Source: Dromaius novaehollandiae (Eukaryota; Chordata; Aves; Casuariiformes; Dromaiidae). Taken from it: a stretch of DNA of 64,000 bases. The notes beneath the pieces were generated by a model that did not search any database, was not told where the DNA came from, and saw nothing but the letters and a program-made list of their open reading frames with translations. This document shows positions 53,820-64,000 of this stretch, piece after piece. The number at the start of each line of letters is the position of its first letter. Within the stretch, counting starts at the first letter, position 1. A program made the translations under genes and the position numbers. The stretch covers positions 19,511,001-19,575,000 of the forward strand of contig NC_088102.1 of the NCBI RefSeq assembly GCF_036370855.1, read 5' to 3'.

Positions 53820-54060
53820 GTGAGCAGGAGTATCTGGGCTGTGCCTGAGCTGCTGTGATCAGTCACCGTGCAGCGCGGTGTCGCCGCTGGCTTGTGCCGG
53901 TGCCAGTAGGTGTGGGTGTGAACGCTGCGCTGCGTACCGCCGTCTCTGGATTTAGCATCTGCTGTTGGCACGCACGTCTCCCTTCTTTATGAATGAGTGG
54001 GTGAGGGACGAGCTGCCTCCCTCACAGCTGCACCGTAAGGAGCACGGGAGCTGAAACACA

Positions 54061-54091
<31 letters not shown>

Positions 54092-54218
54092 CCCGGCGCC
54101 TGGCTGGCAGCTGGGAGGAGGGCAGCCCCGGCGGCAGCCCGAGCCACCACCGGGACAGTGCAAGTTTTGCGCTGTTCACGCTGCAGGGAAAGCCTCGATG
54201 TGCAAACTCTCCTCGCAG
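53820..54218 (+). promoter_or_regulatory. CpG-rich block, probable GPR68 promoter and non-coding first exon
   Basis: CpG dinucleotides are clustered here, in contrast to the surrounding AT-rich DNA: GCAGCGCGGTG, CGCCGC, CCGCCG, CCCGGCGCC and CCCCGGCGGC words. A consensus donor CTCGCAG|GTGAGT follows 54218. The block holds (CTG)8 at 54066-54089. A late ATG at 54198 opens seven codons to the donor, so a short coding start is possible but unproven. In mammals CCDC88C is followed by GPR68, a proton-sensing receptor, in the same orientation and with 5' non-coding exons. The orientation and spacing fit, but no GPR68 coding sequence is in the window. Confidence 0.5.
54066..54089 (+). repeat. (CTG)8 trinucleotide repeat
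   Basis: Eight uninterrupted CTG units followed by CTCCCGG, within the CpG-rich putative first exon. On the complementary strand it reads CAG. Confidence 0.95.
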
Positions 54219-57200
54219 GTGAGTTTCAATTTTTATCTATGTATTCTTAAAAGCAAATGAAGTTTCTGTCAGTGAGCCAAGCTATACAAGGAAATCCCCC
54301 CTGGAAAGGTGGCAGGACTCTGCTTTGGCTAGGTTGCTAGAAGTGAGGCAAAGCAAAACAATAAGGCAGTCCACGGACCCAGCCAAAACAATGTGTCCAA
54401 AAATTCATGACTTCAAAATAAATTTTCTTTGCCAGGTCCCACTAGTGGGAAATAATTTGAACAGAAGTTCTTCCAAAAAAGCTTGCTCAAGGTGCACTCA
54501 GGCACAAGGAGAGTCAGAGGCTGAAGTCATATCGACGAAATGGAGTTGTTAAAATAAACCGAGAATCTGTTTCGTGTTTGTGCGGACGGGGGCAGGGAAG
54601 ATAAATCCCCTTCGTCATTTTCAGAGAAGTTAGTAGAAATGTAAAACTAGATATAAACTATTCTGAATGACTAACAAGTGATTTGCAAACTGAAAGTTAT
54701 GCCTAACAGGAAACCTCGCTGTGTGTAGGTGCTCTGCGTACAGTGACTTAGACTTGTCTCTCTATCTCAAAAGGGTATTATCAACATATTTTACAAACAG
54801 TAAACCGTTTTTCTCACTGTTATTCTGAACACTACTTACAAAACTTGAAATGTGAGGGTTTGTTTAGTGAAATGAGATCCGTTCTATCAGAAATGGATCT
54901 GGTTTTTTTCTTTTCTTTCTTTTTTTTTTCTTTAATAGGATTACAAACATTTGTTCCCTACTGTAGGCTGCCTATGTTACTAATAAATTTTTCTAGCTCT
55001 TTGACAGTCCTTTTAAAGAAACAGGAGAAGTAAATCACTGAGAGATAAGCTTTATGTGTTCTTGAGGGGGGTTGAGAAATAGAGAATTTAGAAGAATATT
55101 CAGCCTTGTTCTGTGCTTTTCTGTTCAAAGCAAATCTAGATATTAATAAATAAAAAATTATGGAAATTCAACAGCGAGACAAGGAGAAACGGCTGCCCAG
55201 AGGCTCACAAGACAGGACAGTGTCATTCTGAGCGTTACGGGACGTTCTGAGCAGTGCGTTAATCAGCTCCCTCCGTGACATTTTCCACATTAGCAGCCTG
55301 GATTCACACGGGCTCCAGGACGGTGTCACATCTGACCACTTCTTCTTTCAAGTTTGCTCTACTTAAGAAGCCAGTAAGTGAATCAAGAATCAAGCCTGTG
55401 TTTTTAATGCCTGCTTCCATAATCCTTTTCTGAGCAAATATATAATTTCACTGCTCTCAGCCCTATCCTTCCTGCCTCCCCATCCTATTTCTAGTATTTT
55501 GTTGCCTCTTCCTCCCCCCGCCCCCTCACCCCCGATGATACTGCTTCTACACTTGCAATTATAAGCTCTTTCTGTTATATGAGGGAAGAGGCAGAAGGTA
55601 GCTGTTTCCACCTCATCTTATGTTTAGTGCTATAAAGCTGTAACTAAGATGATAAAATATAGGTACCTCCACAAAGTTTTAGGAGTCTTTCCACGGTCAG
55701 AAAGCATTGGTTTCATACGATCAGGCCAACATCTCATTCTGTGATAGTGGGACACACCTCGGAGGTGATAATGTTTACACCACGGCATTGTGATATGAAT
55801 ATCACAGGTTTAAATAAAGAAAAAAGTGACAGTTCCAATATCCAATTAAAAACAGTCACCTCACTTGGCATCTGCACTGGGGCTTATTTAACTCACTTTG
55901 CAACTGGCAGAGAAAAATTGACTGTCTTTGTTCTGGGACTTGAGGACCGTAAGGAATCCTAGAGAGGGGGAACAGACAAAGGAGACAGAAGTGAAAGAGG
56001 GAAAAGGGAGAAAATCATTCCCAGCTGGGCTAGATGTACATAAATGTCATCACACATGATGACATGAAATACAGTGAGCCAGGAGGGTGACTTCTTCCAA
56101 TGGTCAGACCTACCAGAAACTGCTTACCTTCGGCTGAGCACAGCACCAAGGGCCAGGTATAGGCAAAGGTACAGGCACCAGTAAGAGATTTGCTCCGCTA
56201 ATCAGGAGTTGTTGTCATTCAGAATAACCAGATGATACCATAACTGCAAGTTTTCTCGGCATCCATCTGTCAAAGTGCTCCTTGTGCTTGGAACCATCTT
56301 GAATAGTTCATGGAGCAGAAAGTTCTCTCCTTGCCAGCTTTTGAAGATCTGATCTGAGGGCACGTTTGCATCGAGTTGGGGCTTCACTGCTGCTGACCAT
56401 TCTTGTGCCAGCGTGGTGATAACTGAACAGAAGTTATTTTGGACTCAACAGCTCTTAATATTAACACAACTTTGCTAAATATTTTTAAGTGGAGAACCAT
56501 GGAAATAGAACTCCAGACATGGCAGGCTTGTGAGGCCGATTACCTTACAATTAGCTGGATGTTTCCTCCAAGGGGTTTGTTTTTCCTATAAAGCTTATTT
56601 GGAGTGGCTTTTAATGCTTGTTATGAAATATTCTGCCAGCTGAAGCATTTGCAGAGCTGCTGTCCCTGACAGCTGATGGCACTTGGTTTTGAAAAGATAC
56701 AGAACAGCTTTAACGTTTAAAAACAATGGCCAATAATTTTAAGTAACAGTATTAGTAATCATCAGCAGCTAAGAATTAACATTGCAGTTTGTTCTCTGAT
56801 GGATGCATCCACTGTAATTCCTTTTTCTCCACTAGAAACCATGCTCTGACCCCTGTAAACCTCCTGGGTAGCAAAAGCAGAACTTTTCAGCCACCTCATC
56901 TGGAAGCTGTAGTTGGTCTGTCTGAAAAAAAGACTAAATAATAGGCCTAAAACACTCTGTTAGAGGGAGGCTGAGAAATGGGCTTACATGAAAGTATATG
57001 GGATTCTATCCCTCAATGAGAAGCCCTGTCACTGGGAGTTGTTTCTGTGGCAGCAAATTTGTTTCCGGCTGGGTTGTCTTGGAGTTTGATCTGGGGCTGC
57101 TTATGCAGAGATCGGTCACTATGCCCAAGGCGAGCAGAATTGCAAAACTGATCTGGTCTACATGTGATGGAGGGGGCTCTCTGTTGCTGTTTCAGCTGCT

Positions 57201-60200
57201 CCGTGAGGGAGGTCCTCCTGATGTTCTCCACTCAACAACTGCCATGGACAGCTGTTGCTGCCAAGATGAGCCAGGTCTCTCATTTCTGAAAATTATTCCT
57301 TTGTTCTATAAGCTTTCAAACTTCCTTTTTCTCAGACTGTTTGCTATTGGTTGAGAGTAGAGAGGCATGAACTAGCTAATAGACGAAGGGAAGAAAGCAT
57401 CAAAAATGAATATATTACAAAAGCAAACACAATCCAACTATCAAACTTAAGTCTCTTTAAATGACACCTGAATAAAATGCCAAAGATGGACAACTTCAGT
57501 AGGAAAGAATGGAAGTACACTACAGATATCTCTTTTGGTTTGGCTTTTTTTTATAACTCAGTATTTTAGTAAGAATTAGGATGTGATAATTTTATATCAG
57601 GGCAGTAACCCAGAAACATTTGGTGCTCCCTCTGCTGAAGGCAGAAGAAGAATTTTTACTCATCAAATAATTATTTAGCATCTACACACACATCTAGTTA
57701 AACGATACATCTGTTTTATGCTCTGCCTTTAAGAAGTGATCAGACATACCTTTTAAAATAGGAATTATCTTTTAAACTAGGAAGAGACTTAAACTTCAGA
57801 TCCTTAACTTACCACATCAGAACATTATTATTTGGAATTTGAACTTGCGTCCAAATTTTAGCGATCATCTTACACCTCTATATGGAGGATAGAACAAAGC
57901 CAGGACCTGGATTTCTAAACAGCTCTGAACTTTGGTATCTTAAATTTACTGTAGTATCAGGTTTTCCATCTCAGATCCAATAACTAAAACAGGTTTGATT
58001 TGTAAAAAAGTATTTGATACTTTCCCTTTTCTCAGAGCAGATGCATGTTGGAAAGTGTGAATGATGTATAGTAAAATTGTTACCTTTGCTTAAAGTTCCT
58101 TCTCTGACGCTATAGAAGAAGTTTCTGTTTCTGTAAGGTCATGGTTCTTTAACCAGCTTCTTGATTTTTGTGTTGCACCTCTTTTATCCAGATTAATAAT
58201 AGCATTATTCGTGGGCAGGTTGATCTTCAGATTTTATTTGAGGGAAGGCTCGAGGAGGGTCAGTCGCTTCTTGAGCATGTGGATGGCTGAGTTTGTGACT
58301 CCCGGGAGGACGCTGTGATGTGCCTCCCGGGAGCAGAGGTGGTGAACCTGATGTGGGCTCTGACCTCCAGGCAGGTTCTTAGGGGTCCCTGGGGGAAAGC
58401 AGGCAGTCGTGGCTCACGTGGATGCCAATGTCATCCAAAGGTAGGGTGGAGAGGCACTGGAGCAACATTTAGGCTCTTGGGTAGGATGCTGAAGCACAGG
58501 AGTTCAACAGCATCATGCTGAGAAAGGCTTCTTGCACCATATGCAAGGCCAGACAGAGGTACAGAGAGGCAGTTTCAAAGTATGACTAAGAAAATGGAGG
58601 TGGGAAGAAGGGTTCATATTCATCAGGAAATGAGGACACTCTGGAGTAAAGGAACGCTGGGCTTTGTTTACATCTTAATGAAAGCAAGACGCTAGCACTT
58701 GAAATCATGTAAGTACTAAAAGAATTTTTTAAATGAAAATTAAGGGAATTGAGGAAATGAAAATTCAGGAAATGAAAACGTAAGGAAGCCTGCAGATGCA
58801 CATGCCAGCGCTTTGTTTAGAATGATACGTCCACCAGGGATTACGTCTTTGGAGTCCTGTATCCTCAAGTAACAAAAATTTATATATGTGGCTCAAGTTT
58901 TCAGTAGTCAGCTAGGGAGGGAGAGTGGCAGCGAGGGAAAGAGCACTGAGAACAGAACGCCATTACTCAGGGAGCACAGAGAAAATTTTCTCCATAGCAT
59001 GCTGCTTCTACAAAAACATGAGAGAAGTCTGAGAAATAACACTGGGGAAAAAGACTTAAATGAGAATATTGACTTAGACTGGAAACTTATCTACTGGAAA
59101 CTTGTTTAATTTCCAAAAGGGAAACTGGAGAGGAAAAAAAAAAAGGAGGAAGCTTAATAAAAGGCAGTGAAAAAGGACAGCTAGAAAAGTTAGATCTCTG
59201 CAGTCTATACAGGGGCTGTTTGAAGACACTCCCTCCCTTCCGCATTGGATCTGGGGAAGAAACGCAGAACGCCATCTGAAGAAGACTCAGCCAAGTCTGA
59301 AAGGAAACAAGCATGGCTAAATAGCAGCACAAGGAAGGGTCCTAAAGCAAAAGGGGACCCTTTGAAAGCTGAGGTTTGTCCCACTGTTTTGGAATTTGTT
59401 GGCTCTGCATTTGCTGTGAACAAACCAGAACGGAGCCTGCTTTCTTCAGCTGTCAAAACCACAATAATGGGCTAGATAGACATATGTTCTGACCCCAGGC
59501 AGTGGAGCTTATGTTGTGGTTATACGCTGAAAAGCATATACAAGGTGTTTGCATAAAGATACCATGTTATCCACCAAAGCTGAAAGTAGTCAATGCAGGT
59601 CTCATCCCGGCTTCAGTTACAGATAATGTACTTCAGCAGAAAGACTTGGTAACAATATGATTTAGAACAAAAACATGTTTGCAACACAAAACAGGGAATC
59701 AATATAAGCCAGAAACACAAACATAGTGCAGAAGCACAAAAGATTTATTCCAGTTTTTAAATGGCTGCAATGCATATGATACTAAGTGTTTGAATTGAAC
59801 GGGATCCTATTCTCTGATGAATTTTGTTTCTACAATTAAATCCAAACAGAAGAACAAGAAAAAAGTCAAAGAAAAATGAGGGGAGGAAGGGAAAAATCTC
59901 CAAATATTTTAAATAGCTTTTCACTTTGCCATCTCTTAAAAATTTTACTGTACAAAATGAATCATATACTGAATCATATATGCAGAAAATAGCATTTAAA
60001 AGAGAGATGACTTTATTGAATGTATCATTATTTGCTGATGTGGGGAACAATGAAAATGTTAACATTCTTCTTGAACAGGAGATCTGTTCAGTCTCCTTAG
60101 ACACAGCAGAGTTTCAACTGCATTTTAGTTAGACCTGGCAAGCCAGAATTTTCCTCTCAAATAGCCTTTTCTCTTTGTTAAAAATTGATTATTGCTGGTC

Positions 60201-62049
60201 TAAATTACTCTTTGTCAGAAGCACTGGAAAATCAGTTTTATCTGATGAACTATCAGTAAAAGAAGAGAAACAATTGTATTGATGAACTGATTGTTGAAAA
60301 TGGGATTAGGTTTACAAATTACATTCTATTAATGAAGTAACCCTGTTTGGAGGGCATGTTGTGCTGATATTTGGGTTTACTTATGCCTTGTTCTGTTTGG
60401 GGGCAGTGGCATTATAAAAGATGCAAGCAGCAAGAGAACTGGTCTCTGCTCTCCAATTTGTTAGTTCTCAAACAAAAATTTTCCTGCATAACCAGCCAGT
60501 GATGCTGGGGAAGACCAGCAGGAAGAGCCTTAAATCTTAAGCCACCAATTTTCTGTTTCCTCAAAAGCTGCCCCACAAGATATCTGCCATTGCCTGATGG
60601 AGCACAGTTCTGGTGTTTGAGCACGCTGCCACATCAAAAGAGGCAATAATACAGAGCTTGGAAAAATGAATCAGAAGTGTGAGGTGGTTTTCCCAAGGCT
60701 GTAGATGGTAAAATGAATCAGAACCTATTTAATTTGGGAGGGAGAAGTTCCTACTTCTCAGTTCTAGGCCTACAGGACAGTTGTTCCATTCTGTAACACT
60801 CGTTCCTTACTGGTAATTTTACATGTTGGTCATGGCTTACACGGTTTCTACTCAGTACGACCTGCATAGTCTTGGCTTTTCTCCCATTGCCATTTTAAAT
60901 GAGGATCTGTGCACAGATTCAGGATTATAAGCAATTTTATTATCTGTAGTTGTTTGTTTACCTATTTGCCTAATTCCTGCACAACAGGCACAGGATGGTT
61001 TTTAGCTTTTGTGCTGTGGGGGAGAGGGAGGTTTTAGTGGGGGAAGGTAGATCGGGAATTATTCTCTGCTGGACACAGGAGTAAAGATTTCTGCAGAAAG
61101 TGGTGTGATGTAGAGTTTTTCTCCACCCACTTTCCTGTACGCAAGCAAGTCACCCAGGCAGCATCAGGGAGACGTATCCTGGGGGTAAGAGCTTGCCGCG
61201 GCGGCTCAGCAGTGAAATTCTGGAGGGTCAAGCTGTCCATGCTGACATTGCGCTGACAGAGAAAAGGGAATTGCATTCACTGCTGGGACATGGTCAGTCT
61301 CTACCTGCCTGATCTTTAAAGACTATGCGCCAACTGCTTAAGGCAACTGCGATGTGACTAATTCCTATTATGTGATTCATCTCCCTGATATCAGTTGGAC
61401 TACTTGCCTGAAAGTACACGTTGTGTGAACTTCTTATTACCATAAATAGGAATTCTCCAAAATGTACATTCTTTTCAGCACTTCGCTATGCTCAGCCAGT
61501 TGTTTGGCCCTTTCATTCAGTAAAAAAAACCCTGAACCTAGATAAAGAATAAGAAGCAGTTTAAGATGCAGGACAAACTGTGCTTATTGTCCTGTCTGTC
61601 TTTCTTTGCCCTTTAGTCAAATTGTCCTTCATATGCACAGGCCTCATCTAAGAAGTCTAAAGTCACAAAAACCTGGAATCAAACAGTGCAGCATCAGAAA
61701 ATGGTTTTTTTTTATTAATTTTTGTGGATGTGAAGTCATATAGACTTCACTTCCACATAGCTTTCACTTCTATGAAAAAACCTTTCAAAATGAAAAACAC
61801 TTCACGAAAAAGCATTGGAAAATGGTAATTTATTTAAAAACAGAATTCCATTTTGGAAATGATTCTGTCAGATTTATACAATTGATTGTCCTGGTATTGC
61901 ATGGGGCAAAGAGGGATGAGTGATGTCATGTCACTTGACAAGCAATAAGAAAACTGAATAGTTAGGGTCCTGAGAGCTCCCCACACTGCTCTTTGCTTTC
62001 AAGCAGCATCAGCTGAACCATTCTCACGATGTTTTGTCAAACTTTGTTG
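54219..62049. other. Intergenic or first intron of the downstream gene, no exon recognised
   Basis: If 54218 is a true donor, this is intronic. A paired CTCCCGGGAG palindrome is at 58299 and 58324. Open frames such as 56998-57354 and 59245-59475 (plus) lack recognisable homology. No mobile element is confidently identified. Confidence 0.6.
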
Positions 62050-62300
62050 AAGCCTCCTGTGAAGACAACTCTGCATCATCTATTCCAGTGCTCCATTTGC
62101 AAGTGGGAAGTTTTTCGTGGTGTTTAACCCAGTCCCTCTGCACTAGGCATTCACAGCCACAGGGAGAGCAATTTATCACTTCCTTCTTTGCAACAATCTT
62201 TAACAATGTGAAAACTGTTGCTGTGTTTGTCCTCAGTCTGTTCGCCTTAGACTAAACAACCCCGACTCCTTCAGTGGTCAGCTCTGCTAGACCTCTGGCC
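62050..62300 (-). mobile_element. Decayed CR1-like LINE fragment
   Basis: Plus-strand landmarks of an inverted CR1 appear in order: TATTCCAGTGCTCCATT, a GGAAGTTTTTC / AACCCAGTCCCTCTGCACT region, CTTTGCAACAATCTTTAA, and CTTAGACTAAACAACCCCGAC followed by TCCTTCAG. Diverged, non-coding, boundaries approximate. Confidence 0.6.
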
Positions 62301-64000
62301 GTCCTGCGTCTCTCCCAGCCGGTCAGCGATTAGCGGAGCCCTGTAGTGGTGCGCAGGGTGGAAAGGCCGTGCCCCGTCCGCTTTATACCTCCAAGTGTGA
62401 TATGTGGGAAGGGCGCACAAATATGTACTGTTGACTCAAGCTCAGTGTGTGTCCACTCTAATGCCCCCATGCCTTTTCCTGCATTCTACTGTAAAATAAA
62501 GTATGCTTCATTACTTTTTTGTATCATATATAAGACATAATATGTCATATATAACAGTTTGCACATTGCATAAGAAAGAAGTTGAGTTTTCAGTGTACTA
62601 ATTAAAAGAACAAATGTTAGCCTAGAATGATAATTTCCTGGCATATTCAGGGCAATTTTTCTCTGAAACACTGGCATTTTCCAGTAATGTGAATCTTGTT
62701 TTCCAATAAGTCCCACTTGTGACATCTCCCAGTGTAGCCTACAACATACTGTATTATCATGAGAAGTTATTGGCCTGTAGTACATTACTGCTCCCAAGGC
62801 TATTGAGAATTGCTTGGCTGCTTTTTTTTCTAGGTGGCTTCCTGCTTAACTAAAAGTTTGTTTGTTTGACTGTATGAAGTGAGTTGAATGTAAAACACTT
62901 ACATATATGGTCCATACTGGTTCGGCTGTTTCTTGAGGAACTTTGTGATCTGTGGGCCAGGGCACCTGAAAGGTTAAACTACATTACTACGTCGTCACTG
63001 ATGGGGAAATGAACATTAGAACTAGATTTAGAGGTCATGGAATTGATTTGTATTAATTCATTTTCTAATGTATGTGGACTATCTTCATTAACTCCTAGCT
63101 GCTTTGCATACATCAGCCTATACTGCTTATGTTAGGCTGCACAAGTCAAATTTTTCAGTTTATGATGATCAGGAGAAAATTTTGTAGTACAGTTGAACAG
63201 TTAACCACATACCTGACCCTCTGTAAGCCAGCGAACTAAGCCACTAAAATACTCTGTATTTGGGAAGTGGGTGGGTTGTGGCAGAGTTTGAGGTAGAGGA
63301 GGGTGGCACTAACTACTGGAGGAACAAGGAGTAAATACTTACCTTTGCTGATGTGTTGCAATATTTTAGTGTAGTCACTTGGAACTGTAGTATTTTAGAC
63401 CATTATCACGGGATACTATCATCAGACGTTTTTTCCACACACATTTGATTTCCAATCCAGTACTCTTCACAAGCATTAAGCTCACTATCAGAAAAAAGGA
63501 AATATTCATGATTCAAGGATCTTAACAGGAATCTGTTACTCAGATCCACATTATTGATTCTTAATGACATATTTATGGGCATGAAATCCTAAATTCACCC
63601 ACCATTGTGGTGCAAGTGGCACCTGAAGTTTCAGTGATGAAATATTTAAGGGAGCTAGCTTATTTCAGACTTTGGCGAGATTTGATGGAAAACAGAAACT
63701 AAGATGTGAGACAAATTCCCAGGACATCAAAGTTTAAGTGCAGTGATTAAGTCAACGCTGTGAATAATAGCATGTCTGTGCCAGGGAAAATTGGACTTTG
63801 ATGACTAATTAGTCTTTTGTTTATGTGGGTTCTAAAAAATGTTGCTGACTTCCTTCTTTGACAATAGGTTTATAAATGGAGTCATACAGTAATGACAAAA
63901 GTAATGTGATTTGTAATTTACTGAATACTTCTATGGTTTCGTCCCACTGAAACAAATACACAGAGGAGTAATGGTTATTATACACAGAGATACACGTAAG
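62301..64000. other. No feature recognised
   Basis: AT-rich sequence to the window end. No exon, RNA gene or clear repeat is seen. The GPR68 coding exon, expected as one open frame of about 360 codons, is not here. Confidence 0.7.

Noticed and set aside
59245..59475. Lys/Ser-rich 76-codon plus-strand frame
   Set aside because: No recognisable family, no promoter or poly(A) context, and composition consistent with purine-rich non-coding DNA.
42476..64000. Search for GPR68 coding sequence or any seven-helix receptor frame
   Set aside because: No open frame approaches the roughly 360 codons expected. The coding exon must lie beyond the window.

Overview
The window is vertebrate nuclear DNA, most likely from a bird. 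The introns are compact, and at about 1.23 kb there is a 3' end of a CR1 LINE in minus orientation (CATAGAAT = reverse complement of the CR1 terminal ATTCTATG, followed by the usual GGTTGGAAGAGAC-type block). The species cannot be settled from the sequence.

About 1-42.4 kb is the 3' two-thirds of one plus-strand gene, CCDC88C (Daple), a Dishevelled- and G-protein-binding coiled-coil protein. I could place 21 coding exons with matching splice phases. Their summed length is 5193 nt, exactly 1730 codons plus stop, with no frame break. The N-terminal HOOK-domain exons lie upstream of the window. The visible exons encode, in order: a long coiled coil (423-29802), a basic segment (from 31222), a Ser/Pro-rich disordered tail carrying the G-alpha binding and activating (GBA) motif (37395-37696), and a last exon (40090-41103) ending in Tyr-Gly-Cys-Val, the Daple PDZ-binding C-terminus. 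A roughly 1.3 kb 3' UTR with AATAAA signals and a G-rich MAZ-like tract follows.

Two further exons are not part of the main chain but look real. At 32874-33049 there is a good acceptor, an open frame in the correct phase, a stop and an AATAAA 124 bases later. It would give a Daple truncated before the GBA motif and PDZ ligand, and its start resembles a segment of the paralogue Girdin (CCDC88A). At 38687-38845 there is an in-phase cassette (53 codons, phase 0-0) encoding a second GBA-like motif directly after the exon that carries the known one. These two are the main discoveries to test. A GC-AG intron (donor at 582) and a 31-residue periodicity of Asn residues in the coiled coil are also notable.

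About 42.5-64 kb holds no recognisable protein-coding exon. A CpG-rich block at 53.8-54.2 kb ends in a consensus splice donor and carries a (CTG)8 tract. By human synteny (CCDC88C followed by GPR68 in the same orientation) it is probably the non-coding first exon and promoter of GPR68, whose single coding exon would lie beyond the window. Degraded CR1-like LINE copies lie at about 51.0-51.4 kb and 62.05-62.3 kb.
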